Origin: Hexactinellida sp. DTS-2022
Taxonomy: Eukaryota > Porifera > Hexactinellida
Assembly: GCA_028753945.1 (NCBI GenBank)
Contig: JAPNXP010000001.1
Coordinates: forward strand, 14,374,501-14,438,500
Length of the DNA: 64,000 bases
Direction: 5' to 3'
Shown here: positions 20,930-33,543 of the stretch, in pieces
Numbering within the stretch: position 1 is the first letter of the stretch
Layout of the letters: each line of letters opens with the position of its first letter
Notes under the pieces: model-generated
Seen by the model: the letters and a program-made list of their open reading frames with translations, nothing else
Database searches by the model: none
Told to the model about the DNA's origin: nothing
Position numbers and translations under genes: made by a program

Positions 20930-22000
20930 CCGTATCAAGCATTTCAAGAAATGCGTTGTACACCTGGCGCTGCTCGTTGGTATCCAGCCTGGATTGCTAA
21001 CTCCTCTTGGTCGTATTCCACCTCTCTATGGTACTCTCTTGCATGGTGGTCCTTGGCTACTCTCTCAGGGCCAGGCACGCCAAAAACTGGCAGTAACTGA
21101 CGATCCATTTAAAGCCACCTTGTACTCCAGTGAGCAGAGCACCTAAATGGTGAGAAGATCAAGAATATGTCCAGCGTGATTATTTGGATCGAGAGATCAC
21201 CGGAAAATGATGCTCACATAACTGGCTGTATATTTCATTATTGCAGTTTGCTTCTTGTTTGTTGATACTGCGCCTGTGCTGGTGGAGAAGTCCTCAGACA
21301 GCTGTCCGTGAAGAGGTTCCGCATTTCTCCAGGATTGCTGGGCTGCATGTGGAGAGGATGATGGCTAAGAGGCTCCTTAGGTTGGCAGGAGACTGGGTGA
21401 CAGTGGCCTCCTCCATTGCCAGGCTCAGGTGTTGGTCGTTTCCAGGAGTCCTCTGACCAGGCAGGATTCCCGGCTTCCGTTGTTGACTGTTCTGAGGTCC
21501 TGGAAAGAAGTTGGGCCGTTGAGCAAGATACGCATTCTCCTGCTCTGAGACTCTGGGTGGAGTATTAAAAGCATAGGGGCAACGCTTCCGGACATTTCCG
21601 GGCACCCGGGGGGTTACGACGCCTATACTCCGGGCTTCTGTCATCTCGGATCACGATCTTTCGCTCTTCGATGTTTCCCTCATCGATTATTTCCTTTGCC
21701 GTCTTGAGCTCACGAACCTAGTGTTGTTGTGGTGGAAACAATCGGTGAGGTTTCTGATGATCTCTTGACTGAGGACTCGTACGCCCCCAACTGAAGCCTG
21801 TTCTGTGAAGCTTTCCGAAAGTAGACCTGCGGAAACTTTGGTTGAGCTTCCTCAGTTGGAAGAAGGCTGCCAATACGGTGAAATACCTGCAAAATAATAG
21901 TAATCATGTTCGGGAACGTGACGTAATGATCGTACCTGGCCTTGAATCCTGAATCTGGGGTTCCAGCCCTGTACGGAGGCATCCTGGTGGCCGAAGCTAG
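20930..22000 (-). pseudogene. Helitron helicase, proximal part
   Basis: Minus-strand frames carry fragments typical of the Helitron region before the helicase Walker A: FPQVYFRKASQNRLQLGAYE (about 21770-21840), TVTQSPANLRSLLAIILSTC (about 21330-21420) and TNEQRQVYNAFLEML (about 20930-20980). The last normally lies just before the GGTGKT loop, which is found at about 17880 beyond the LINE. Multiple stops, so a dead copy. Confidence 0.65.
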
Positions 22001-22023
22001 TCATAGAGAAGCAGCCGTTGTAC

Positions 22024-22471
22024 TAAAGTAGAACTCGGTTAAGACTGGGAGACAAACTGGGAGACAAAGAAAGTACGTACTAACCGAGGTACGTCTAATC
22101 CATGTGAATAATTCAGAAGTCGAAATACTGACTTAGTCAATGATATGAATACGATGTATGTTATACAAGTACATAACATACTTAATGATATGATTAAAGT
22201 ATTTAGTTGTCACCTACTCACTTAAACCAAATAATAACTGAGTTCTGCTAATACTTCTCTAGAGTACGTACTATCCGAATTAAAATACATACGTTTAGTA
22301 ACTTGGGAACAGAAATTGGTACGTCTTATCCGAGGTACGTCTTATCCGAGTACGTATTAATCGAATCATTTATAATGGATCAGATAGGACGAAAAATCGG
22401 TTATTAGAAAACAGTACGTAATATCCGAGGTACTTCTTAAGCCGAGTAGGTACTAAGCAAGTTCCACTGTA
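22024..22471. mobile_element. pogo-type MITE, AACTCGGTTAAG family
   Basis: Left end AAAGTAGAACTCGGTTAAG, right end CTAAGCAAGTTCCACTGTA. The interior repeats TACGTCTTATCCGAGGTACG-like units several times. Confidence 0.55.
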
Positions 22472-22479
22472 TATACTAT

Positions 22480-23590
22480 TTGCTGTGAACTGCTTGCTCA
22501 TTGGGCTCAATGGCGGCGCCAGGGGGGGCCATGGCCCCCACTTTTGAGGCTGGCCCCCCTAGAATAACAATGTTGTACAGTCATTGTTATTCCCAGAGCT
22601 CCCCTACCTAAAATCCTGGCGGCACCTCTTATTGGACTCTCTGCCTTCACCTCAGAACAGCAGATGCCTAGAGTCTCATCCTCTAGTCTTTTTTCCTTCA
22701 AATGATTTAAACCTTCATCATTGAATTGATTTGCAGGAATAGATAGTCATAGATACCAGTATAGCCTTATAGTGGAAGGCAATTATAGTACCGTCAATCC
22801 AGTTCTTTCCCTGTTCCTTCTAGGCGACTCTTCTCTCCTCCTCGCTTCGCTGCTATGAATTGTTGCAGATTTTCTGTAGATATCCTTATGCTTTCGAGCC
22901 GCAGCAATGATAATGAGTACAATTAGTGGTCTAGGTAAAATCTTCCAATTCGTTATAGGCGGGTATTTGTTATATCCGACTTCGTTATAGCGGATTTTCA
23001 CTGTATGCAATTTACCAGAATGTGTTCAAACAAATATATTATCCTCAATTCTATAATATTGCAACATAGAGGTTCATCCACATGTACTTCTGGTTATTAT
23101 CCACTTATATAGTGGGTCTGGGATATTTATGGTAAATTATCTAACAACATTTCCTTACCTAACGTGTCTTATCAGCAGCTATCATTACATTCTAATTGGC
23201 TCAATTTCAAAATATACTCTTTTGCCAAAGCAGAATTAGTAATTTGCAAATCTAAGGTACAATCCTGCAAAATTGCTTAATCCAAGTTGTTTATGTTGAG
23301 TCTACATTTAATTTCTCAAATGTGCCTTAATTACACATCTTGCACTAAATACTTGGAAATTGGAATCATCAATGTTTCTGCGCGCCAAGAATAATTCTGT
23401 TGAATTTAAGAGCTTAAAAGCTTGAGCACGCGCCAATTAATATATATTTTTCCTCAGCTAGCTATTCCCAACACTTATGATAAATTAATGACTCGCAAGT
23501 TTCACATAGTATCTATTGATAATGCTTTCATTATCCGTGTTCTTATCATACTACATTACTATCCATTAAAAGTAATAGAATGACCCAATA
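22480..23590. other. Non-coding spacer with MITE fragments
   Basis: A GC-rich block at 22505-22640 has imperfect inverted ends (ATGGCGGCGCCAGG and CCTGGCGGCACC) and is probably a MITE. A pogo right end (CGGATTTTCACTGTA) closes at 23005. I see no gene. Confidence 0.4.
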
Positions 23591-23598
23591 AAGCCATG

Positions 23599-24074
23599 CG
23601 TGACCTACGTTATAATAAGGCCTGTTCAATAGTGTTAAGTTTTGGACCATGGATGTCGTTTAAGTCCATTGATTCTTTTTAGAATAAATGTTATAGTCAG
23701 AGATAAAAACCAAGTAGTAATCCAGAAGAAGTAAAATATTATTGGGCTTAATACCAAGCACATTTGAGGTAAATGAATGTTGTAATAGTACAAAATATTA
23801 AATAAGACCTGAAAGTGAATATAAGTTTTTAGCAAATAAACATTTGAAGAATAATATCAACTAATTGGGTTTAACTTTCTTTATTTTTTCGAGAATTTTC
23901 GACATGAACCGACTGCAAAGGTTGCAAGGCATTCATATTTTTTGTTCTGGATTACTACTTGGTTAATTATCTCTGACTATAACATTTATTCTAAAAAGAA
24001 TCAATGGACTTAAACGACATCCATGGTCCAAAATTTAACACTAGTGAACAGGCCTTATTATAGCGTAGGTCACG
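23599..24074. mobile_element. Palindromic TIR element, about 476 bp
   Basis: Long inverted arms of about 130 bp: the left begins CGTGACCTACGTTATAATAA and the right ends with its reverse complement apart from a few changes (23599-23731 and 23940-24074). Both arms contain GGACCATGGATGTCGTTTAA. The 66-aa minus-strand ORF here is arm sequence. Superfamily not clear. Confidence 0.75.
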
Positions 24075-24957
24075 AGGCATGATATTGAATAGAACACATA
24101 TAGCATCATTAGGACTAATATATACTCTAATCTACCTATCTGAATTACAGACCTACCTATACTGAGATATTACCAAAATACTGCCCAGCTAATATACTGA
24201 TTATAGTCTAGATTAGTGATTACTTCTTAATTATAGTCTGAGAGCAACAGATGTATCTTTAGCCACTTATGCAGGATGCTTTTGCATCCACTGCAGCCTC
24301 TTACAGCCACTTATGCAGGATGCAGATTTAGACCTACAACGCAAAGCATGCCTTTGATATAATATAACATAATCTACACATTATAAAGACTATAGAAAGT
24401 TATTCTGATCGCCAGGATTATTGAATAACGACGTAAGGACCTACCATTGGCAACGATAAACACAGTCCTGATATTCCTTGTCGTCACTAGAACAGATAAA
24501 AATGCATTAATCATAGACAGATGAACATAACTACTATACTATGATTTGTCAATTACCCAAGAGTTATCGAGTCCATTTCATTGTCACGCGTATATTCTCT
24601 CACTCTTCCTTCTTCCCTACAAACACAAGTAGAGCAGCGCCGCTAAATTAGGCATCCTTAAAGTGCAAATTTATTGCACTTTTTCTTACATGTTTTTCAT
24701 TCTGTAAAGGAGATCATGGGAATTGCGTTTTGTTCGTACGTTATATTGAACAGATTAATCGAGAGCACGAATGCAGTAGTTGAGAAGCATTCTGCAATTA
24801 CCATACGAGCCCTTGGGTATCAATGGTATCAATATCAAGCATACTAAATCAATCTATCCAAATTATTTTATGAACATGGCAGTTAAAAGCAGTTTATGTC
24901 CCAAACTAGATTTTGATATGTTTAGATTATTCATATCTCCTTAAGAATGGGACAGAA
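24075..24957. other. Non-coding spacer
   Basis: AT-rich. A direct repeat containing AGCCACTTATGCAGGATGC occurs twice (24256-24278 and 24304-24326). A small hairpin AAGTGCAAATTTATTGCACTT lies at about 24660. No gene seen. Confidence 0.4.
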
Positions 24958-25699
24958 TCTATATATATATATATAAAAGACAATGTCTGTCTGTATGTCC
25001 TCACATCTCTGAGATGCCTGATCCGATCTCTGCCAAATTTTGCATATTATCTAGGAATTACCTGACCACTCCAGAAAAGGAATTTTTAAGAAAAATATTA
25101 ACATCTTCCAACCCCAAGGTGACAAAACCTTTAACCAATTAAATTCGAGGGTTGTCTCAGTATGGATTAGCATCTAGCATTCAATTAGTATAGATGATTT
25201 TTATGTCTCTATCAATTGTTAAATGTGTAGTATAGAATGCCCAACTGAGACTGTAATTTAATTGGGCGAGAGTAAATTAATTCTTCCAATCAGTTATTTG
25301 TGTTCCGTTTGTACGCATAGCTGAACATTGTATCCCTATATGATTTCCCATATTATAAACATACATTGAATATACATATACGCAGACCAATAAAATTCAA
25401 CATTACATTTATGTTGTTGAAAACAATTTAATAGTATTACCTATTGCTATATATAGATCGGGTTGACAAATTTTTGCCAACCTCAGTCATAATTGACATA
25501 CTAAATCCAAACCTGTTATTCAACTATTACTTATGCCACTTAAAAAACGTTCGCGTGTTGGTAATGATTGTAAACAAACTCCCAATACAGCGAGAAAGCG
25601 ATTAAAACGTGAAAATGAAACTGACCACCAAAGACTAAGCGTAGAAAAGCGTAGTAAACTAGCAGAAAAACGCCGCCCCGAGGGCGGCTTTTCGGCTAG
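24958..25699 (+). mobile_element. Short non-autonomous Helitron
   Basis: Begins TCTATATATATA after an A, ends in a GC hairpin GCCGCCCCGAGGGCGGC followed by TTTTCGGCTAG and then T. A|TC...CTAG|T is the Helitron terminal signature, with no TIR and no target duplication. Length 742 bp. It retains the first part of a Helitron protein ORF (25533-25703). Confidence 0.85.
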
Positions 25700-25703
25700 T
25701 TAA
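25533..25703 (+). CDS. Truncated Helitron Rep N-terminal ORF
   Basis: A 56-codon ORF starting MPLKKRSRVG and reading on to KRLKRENETDHQRLS and EKRSKLAEKRR. It is strongly basic and of the RRENE(T)xxQR type found at the N-terminus of Helitron Rep-helicase proteins. The frame runs through the 3' hairpin and stops at a TAA supplied by flanking DNA, so this is a 5' ORF piece fused directly to the Helitron 3' end. Probably no independent function. Confidence 0.6.
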   Translation: MPLKKRSRVGNDCKQTPNTARKRLKRENETDHQRLSVEKRSKLAEKRRPEGGFSAS

Positions 25704-25977
25704 CCATAAATGTCCAACTCCCAGGAACCTTCCCTCATCTCTGCTCTAGACAGGAATAGTAGGAATTTTGTATACTAAATTACAGGTTGAGTTTCTAACA
25801 TATTACATTAATCAATACTATTCAAAACTTATTTGTATAGTGAATATTTGTTTTTAACTTATCCTTGTATTATGCGTAGTAAATATAATCAAATTAAAAG
25901 TTTGTAACTCACAATTCACGATTCCTTGCCTCTTCTAAACGAAAAAATCATAAAATTATACAACACACGTGAGTATT

Positions 25978-26144
25978 GTATATGTTATGGGCCAATATGC
26001 GAGATTTTTTAATAGGAGCATCTAAGGCGATTATAAAGTCGAGTTTTTTCACTTGTATCGTTACAAACGCTTATTTATATCCAATATGCGAAATTGACCA
26101 TCATGCATTGTGCCCAATTTCGCATATTGCCCAAAACATATATA
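25978..26144. mobile_element. MITE with CCAATATGCGA arms
   Basis: Inverted arms TATGTTATGGGCCAATATGC and GCATATTGCCCAAAACATA. About 167 bp, no coding capacity. Confidence 0.6.
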
Positions 26145-26316
26145 TGTCACAGGTTATCCCTGGTCCTCGGGAGTGTGTAATTGGGAGCCCTGCATAAGTT
26201 GGCCTCACAGCATTTCTACATACGGTAGATACCTTGTAATATTTTCTGTTGCCTTTGGAAAGCACACACGGACAGTAGGGTATAGGTAACATGGTATCTA
26301 CGGCATACCATGGTTG

Positions 26317-26408
26317 CAGTGGCGTAGCCAAGCCCGGGCCTGGGAGGCACAGGCCCGGGAAACTTCTCTCTGTGCCCGGGCAATCACTCGGGGCTGGCTA
26401 CGCCACTG
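26317..26408. mobile_element. hAT MITE, 92 bp
   Basis: TIRs CAGTGGCGTAGCCAAG and CTGGCTACGCCACTG. Flanks CATGGTTG and CATGGGTG form an 8-bp target duplication with one mismatch. GC-rich interior with CCCGGGC motifs. Confidence 0.85.
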
Positions 26409-26459
26409 CATGGGTGTCAAAGTTACTCTCCTGATGAGTCCTGATATTTATGAGGATAG

Positions 26460-26776
26460 ACTCAGGCATGGGACCAAGCCCCAAAGGGCTTAAGCCCATT
26501 TTTGAGAGCTTAAATCCGGACTTAAGTCCTCCTTTAATAAAAGGGCTTAAGTCTGGACTTGGACTTAAGCCCTTTATAGATGAACTTCAAGCCCTTTTCA
26601 AGGCACTTATTAAATAAAATACGGTATGGATTTCTAAATAATTATAGTAAAGACTTAAGTCCAGACTTAAGCCCTTTATTAAGGGCTTATGCTTAGGCTT
26701 AGGCCCTTTTTTCAAGAAAGGCTTAGAAAAATGGCTTGGACTACAGCCCTTCTGAAAGGGCTTGACCCCATGTCTG
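26460..26776. mobile_element. hAT-like MITE with GGGCTTAAG sub-repeats
   Basis: Ends CAGGCATGGGACCAAGCCC and GGGCTTGACCCCATGTCTG are inverted repeats. Flanks GAGGATAG and GAGGATAC are a near-perfect 8-bp duplication. The interior repeats (G)GGCTTAAG(T)CC about ten times in both orientations. Confidence 0.7.
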
Positions 26777-27227
26777 GAGGATACCACTCTTATACAGGGA
26801 TGGATCCAGCACAAAATATCTGGGGGGGTGCAATGCCCAGGGTTGGGCCTTTGAATTGTAGACGCCGTAGGAAGCGCCCGCGGGTCAAATGAGCCAGTAT
26901 TTGGAGGTTCTTTTTTTAAGAACAGCAATGAGAAAGCAGCTTTCAAGAAAGTTGAAATATATTTAATATACGTCAAAGAAATCTATTCTAAATTCATACA
27001 TAACTATAAATTAATTATTAATTAATTAAACTATCAATTAACCAACAATCACAATGAATCAATAGTTAACGATTTTTCCTGATATTTGATATACAACGTT
27101 CCCAACAGTACTCACAGAAAAGATAGGGAAGAGAAATCTCATATATTTCTCTTAACCAATCTCGGAAATTGTGCCAGTCCCTAGATATAATTTTCGATTA
27201 TATTATCATATTCTTGGGCGGGGTGGG

Positions 27228-27516
27228 CAGTGGCGTATCCAGGATTATCGTGAGGGGTCGCTTCGGAGCGGGAGAAGCGAGCAACGGTAAGGGGGGGGGG
27301 GGATCTTGGGGACACCCCCCAGAATTTTTTTGAATCTTAGACGCTCAAACATCGATGTACAGCTATTCATGTCACATAGTAGGAGGAGTGTAATATTGTG
27401 CAGTTGTACCAAAGGTGTTTAGATGTTTAGGCATTATAAATAACAACATATCCCTTTTGGAAACTAGTTATGAAGGGGGTGTTTGAACACCCAAATCCCC
27501 ACTAGATACGCCACTG
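27228..27516. mobile_element. hAT MITE, GTGGCGTATCC family
   Basis: TIRs CAGTGGCGTATCCAG and CTAGATACGCCACTG in a G-rich target, so the 8-bp duplication is only approximate (GGGGTGGG / GGGGGGGG). Confidence 0.75.
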
Positions 27517-27519
27517 GGG

Positions 27520-28560
27520 GGGGTTCGCACTCCCCCTGAGCCATTTGGGTTTAAAAATAATATTGGAATAACATTTTCTATAGGCTATGCAAAGTTGCCA
27601 AATTTGACAATCTTTAGCATCCATTGGTGTTCGTATTAACGAGTTCTACTGTATACATGTTTTTTGGGGTGAAGAGGATTTTCATATATCATTGAATATT
27701 ACTAAGCTAAATAATTGTAAGACAACAATATTTTATTGATTTTAGGGGAGATAAAAATATGAGGTGCACGAATAATGGGGGCGAAATGATACTCTCGCAG
27801 CTATATTGACATTGGTGGGGAGGGCAAATGCCCCCCCCCATTCGTGCCGTCTTATTGTATGTTGTGTTATTATCTGAAATTGTGAGCGAATCGAATAAAA
27901 ACTGAAAGAGTTATTCCCAAATATGGGCCTTTATGACGTCATAATCCCGTTATTTCGCTTAGAAAACCAATAGATCGTTGTCAGCGTATAAAATTACCGC
28001 TGCATGCCAATTTTCAGATCTCTAGAGCCTATGGTATTTCCTATTAATTCTGGACAAACACACACACACACACACAAAAAAAGTTTAGACTAAGATCGCT
28101 ACATCTTAACACAACATCATATTTTCCAAATTCTTGAAGGGAGGTATCCCCCCTGTATTCTTTAACAATGTATATTTAATATTTAATATTATATTAGTGA
28201 TATTATTGGTGTATACAGTAAACATTTGAATTAAGTACTTGTTACTTACTATGCCTTTAAATTATTATCTTAACTCAGCACCAATGGTTTAATTGAAATA
28301 ATATTTGCTGACCTATCTATGGACGAGTATACATTTCGAACTTTGTTAAAACGATATGTAGATAAATAAACCAATTGCTTAGCGACCCAGTCATTTATTC
28401 TTTTTAATCCCATTGCAATTTTTGCAATTTGAATTTTTGCAACCCATTGCAATTTGAACCCCGAACTATTAATTATGATCACAGTAAGATCTTGCATGTA
28501 ATTGATCTTTTCATTATCCAAAAATTGCAACCTATTCAATTTTGGTAGACAGTTTAAACC
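27520..28560. other. Non-coding spacer upstream of actin
   Basis: From 27650 to 27850 there is a segment related to 60110-60260 (both contain GGTGAAGAGGATTTTCA and TAGGGGAGATAAAAATATGA). An (AC)n run lies at 28056-28075. The 98-aa minus-strand ORF at 28270-28566 is not recognisable and I do not call it. Confidence 0.4.
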
Positions 28561-28573
28561 TACCAAATTATTA

Positions 28574-28629
28574 CCATATAAGGAGATAATTTATCTCAAT
28601 CGATGATTCTCGTTTTCTCCATATATAGG
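28574..28629 (+). promoter_or_regulatory. Actin promoter with CArG boxes
   Basis: A perfect CArG box CCATATAAGG at 28574-28583 and a CArG-like CCATATATAGG (one base longer in the core) at 28619-28629, about 200 and 155 bp before the actin ATG. CArG boxes bind SRF/MADS factors and drive actin genes in animals. The second box may also serve as a TATA element. Confidence 0.6.
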
Positions 28630-28749
28630 CATTTTACTGATGATTGAGTTCTCCCAGCTCTATTATATTAAGCCAGAAATCTGGGTGGTTCTATAACTTC
28701 CATTATCTCAGAAATTCCGTTAGCAAATTCGAACTTTATTCTTCGCTAA

Positions 28750-29910
<1,161 letters not shown>

Positions 29911-30145
29911 CCGCCCTGCTTATGCTTGTGTGTTACCTGTACTTATTGGTTATTACTTCCTCTCGTTTGTGTATAATTGTTAGGATTATGTATGTTAGTT
30001 GTGTCAAATTAAAGATCCAAATGACCTTCTCAGTTCTTAATTAATAAATCAATATTAATTAACAGAACATATTTGTCCTGTATTTTTATCAACTTCAATC
30101 CTGTGGTATTATACTAAACTTCATGTCGACAATTAATTAATATAA

Positions 30146-30254
30146 AAAATTGCACCCTGTGCCGACGCATGTTCCTTTGGTGGCACTATATTTTGTTGGT
30201 TGTTTATTGATAGTGCCTCCAAAGGAACATGCTGTCGGCGCAGGCTGCAATTTT
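30146..30254. repeat. Perfect-hairpin element, copy 1
   Basis: Arms AAAATTGCACCCTGTGCCGA / GTCGGCGCAGGCTGCAATTT fold over a roughly 20-nt loop, with GCATGTTCCTTTGGTGGCAC and its complement inside. Copy 2 is at 30970-31090. Confidence 0.75.
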
Positions 30255-30259
30255 GGATT

Positions 30260-32225
30260 TTTTTTTGCCAAGTCATCAACGCCCAAGGTGTGAAGAAGCA
30301 TTTGTTAATTGGTCCGAGTCACAAGGAACGGTAGATAAATTTGAAGTTTGTTTCTATCTTAAACCATCTTGAGTCCATTCATTCATTATGTATTGATAAT
30401 AAATTATATTATTAGTTATTTATCTTAGCATTGTTATCCACGGTTGAGTTGAATTAAGTCAACAAATTCCTTATATTATATTATTTTATTTAATCCATTG
30501 TATGGTAAATTAAATAGAAGCCAGCTGCAATTTATAAGTTAAATCAATTTAATTATCGCAAGTTGAATCAATAGAGTAAGATTTAACAAGTTAAATCAAT
30601 ATAATTATTACAAGTTGAAACAATGGAATTAGATTTAACAGTTATACTGAAACTGAAGTGTGAGTAAACAAAGAAATTTCAACTCCCATTTATGGCAGAA
30701 ATAAAACTCTTTATTGAAAGTTTTCTTCTCCCATCAGACGCGGAATTTTATGGTGAATCCAAATGTGAAATAAAATTTGGGGGTTTAGTAAAACATATTT
30801 TGTGTTATGGACCAGACAAATTTTGAAAGGTGTTAAAGATGTGTCAAAAATTTCTTAATCAAAAATCGTTACCCCAGGTGCAAATTAGACGGTCCCATCG
30901 CACCTACATGCAAAGTTTAAGCCCATCAACTATAAAGCTCTGGCCAGGGCACCGTATACGGAGAAAAAAAATCCAAAATTGCAGCCTGTGCCGACACATG
31001 TTCCTTTGGTGGCACTATATTTTGGTGGTGGTTTATTGATAGTGCCTCTAAAGGAACATGCTGTCTGCACAGGCTGCAATTTTGGATTTTTTTCGCCATG
31101 TCATCATCACTATGAAGGTGTTAAATTATTTCAGAGAGGTGTTTCGGAAGACAACCTCCCTTAGAGTGGTGGAAGTTTCGTTTTAGCTCACTTAATTTCA
31201 GAGTTATTCAAGTTTTCAGTCAATGTAATAGGTGATGAGTTAGCATTTTTTATGTGCGTGTTGGGTGATCACCCAAAACCAACCGACCCCTTTGAATTAT
31301 ATAATTCACAAAATTGTGAAAACACATTTTTTTTACGATGTCATCAACTCCTCAAGGTGTCAAGACACATTTGTAGTGGTGCTAAGTGGCATAATGATCA
31401 ATTGATAAATTGGAAGTTTGTCTCTATCTTGTATAATCTCTGAGATAAATGAAATTTAGATAATTAGTATAAATATTTACATAATCTATTAATAATTTAA
31501 CACCAATATTATGTACATCAAATCAATTAAGTTAAATTATTTGCAATAATTATTAATCTAAATTGAATTTCACTATCATATTTGAATTAAGCGCACTCGA
31601 TAACCCCAATAATCTATTTGGAACCATCTCTATAAGTTAAACACACAGCGAATTAATTAGAATTAAATATGCCATGTATCCATTGTGCAAGAATATTCTA
31701 AGCAGAAGTAAATATAATCACATAATCAGTCGTTGTTGTGGAATGTAAAATCTTAGTTTTCAAATAGAAAATAGAAGCCAGCTCGAATTCACAAGTTAAA
31801 TCAATGTAATTATCGCAAGTTAAACAATAGTGAAAGATTTAACAAGTTAAATCAATAAATATATTACAACTTGAAACAATAGAATTAGATTTAACACTTT
31901 CATTGGAACTGAAGTGTTAGTAAACAAAGGAAACTTGCAACTCTATTGTGACACTAACGAAACCCAATTTAAAATTTCGTGCACTGTGATTTGGTGTAGA
32001 ATTTAATTCTCTATCTGTACATGTAAATTTTATCAAGCTCAATATTAATTATTTCATGTTATGAGCCATAATTAGTTTAAATAGGTGTTGAAATCATTTG
32101 ATAAAAAATCGTAACCCCAGGTGCAAATTAGACGGTCACTCCGAAACTACATGCCAAGTTTCAGCCCTCAATGTATACAGGTGTGGCCAGGCTACCTGCT
32201 ACGGAGAAAAAATAAAAATAAAGGC
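30260..32225 (+). repeat. Two-unit tandem repeat, non-coding
   Basis: Unit 1 (about 30270-30980) and unit 2 (about 31330-32225) share, in the same order, TCATCAAC...CAAGGTGT, GAAGTTTGT(T/C)TCTATCTT, a CAAGTTAAATCAAT stretch twice, and CCCAGGTGCAAATTAGACGG near the end. Spacing is about 1.1-1.25 kb. All ORFs here are short and not shared between units. Confidence 0.65.
30970..31090. repeat. Perfect-hairpin element, copy 2
   Basis: ATCCAAAATTGCAGCCTGTG pairs with CACAGGCTGCAATTTTGGAT, and CATGTTCCTTTGGTGGCACT pairs with AGTGCCTCTAAAGGAACATG, leaving a short loop. It sits between the two units of the tandem repeat. Confidence 0.8.
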
Positions 32226-32365
32226 AGTGATTCCAATACTGGGCCACTATACTATAGTATAGTCGGCACAGTAATAACATTATAAACTGTGTCTCATCTA
32301 TCTATCCATCTACGTATCTACGTAAATATTAAAAGCGGAATTGTTGTGTGTTTGTGTGTGTGTTT

Positions 32366-32645
32366 CACGGTACATGGTATACCGATGGTATAATTAGGTA
32401 TAATTAATTATACCTAATTAGGAATTGTTCGGTATAACATTCTAAACTTCCATTGTACAATTAATATACCTACATCTATACAACCTTAAATACTCGAAAT
32501 ATACGTGGTATATTGTGGTATAATCTAGGTGTAATCTAGGGAAAATTGAATAAAATTTTAAGCATAAGGTAATATACCGAAACTAGACACTAATTTGGTA
32601 TAATTGGTTATACCTCATTATACCATCGGTATACCACGTACCGTG
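32366..32645. mobile_element. TIR element, CACGGTAC family, 280 bp
   Basis: TIRs CACGGTACATGGTATACCGA and TCGGTATACCACGTACCGTG, followed inward by repeated GGTATAAT. It splits a Helitron-like (GT)n/CCAGAATTGATT segment, showing insertion into it. Confidence 0.8.
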
Positions 32646-32822
32646 AGCCTGTGTTTGTCCAGAATTGATTGGAAAGACTACGAGTCTCCGAATGCTGAAA
32701 ATTTGTATACAGGGGTAATTTTGTACTGCGACAACGATCTATTGGTTTTTGAAGAGAAATATTCACATTTGAAGGTGACAAAATATGTTGGCCAATTAAA
32801 TTCGATGATTTGTTAGTATGGA

Positions 32823-33543
32823 CATGGCCTACTTAATATACGGCTATATATGTTCCCGAGAAGGCCAAGAAAGAAGAAGGCCAGTTTCTAATTTTCATTT
32901 TAGGATAAACTATGCCTCCTATTGTTGTTATTTGGGTTGTATATGGGGTAATCAACCATTGCGGGTCCAATGGAACCACTTTTGATAATCTCAGATTTGT
33001 GGTTAAGCTGTTTAGGCGCAATTTAATGATGACACCACAAATATACAAAAATATAAAATTTGAGTCTAAAGAACTGCGAGAAAATCAAAATAATTTGCTA
33101 ATATACTTCGAATACATTTTCCGGATATATAATTATAATGAATATATATAAACCAGCAATTATATACGTTTTATGTACGAAAATAGTAAGTTTTAATTCG
33201 GATACTACTTGTATTTTAGCATGTGGTTGCTTTATTTTTTTTAGATTGTCGCCATTTTGTGATTTAGTAGCCTTTGGGGTAGGAAATATATCCCTATATT
33301 AGTATTCCTATTATAAAATTATTAGAAAGTAGGAAGAAACTGAAATTTATGATATTTGAAAAAAATTCATTTACCATAAATTGTTACCGTCATCATTAAA
33401 CTCGCAATGGTTGATTACCACATATACAACCCAAATAACATCAATAGGAGGCATAGTTTATCCTAAAATGAAAATTAGAAACTGGCCTTCTTCTTTCTTG
33501 GCCTTCTCGGGAACATATATAGCCGTATATTAAGTAGGCCATG
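32823..33543. mobile_element. TIR element with about 140-bp arms, 721 bp
   Basis: Left arm 32823-32965 begins CATGGCCTACTTAATATACG; the right arm 33410-33543 is its reverse complement with few changes. Both contain GGATAAACTATGCCTCCTAT. The 450-bp interior has no credible gene; the small ORFs on both strands are arm sequence. Confidence 0.8.

Noticed and set aside
20702-21100. ORFs with poly-Cys, poly-Leu or poly-Asn tracts on both strands
   Set aside because: Direct translation of the (GTT)n microsatellite at 20742-20912; not genes.
28270-28566. 98-codon minus-strand ORF upstream of actin
   Set aside because: No recognisable domain, AT-driven composition with repeated TTTTTGCAATTTG; insufficient evidence for a divergent gene.
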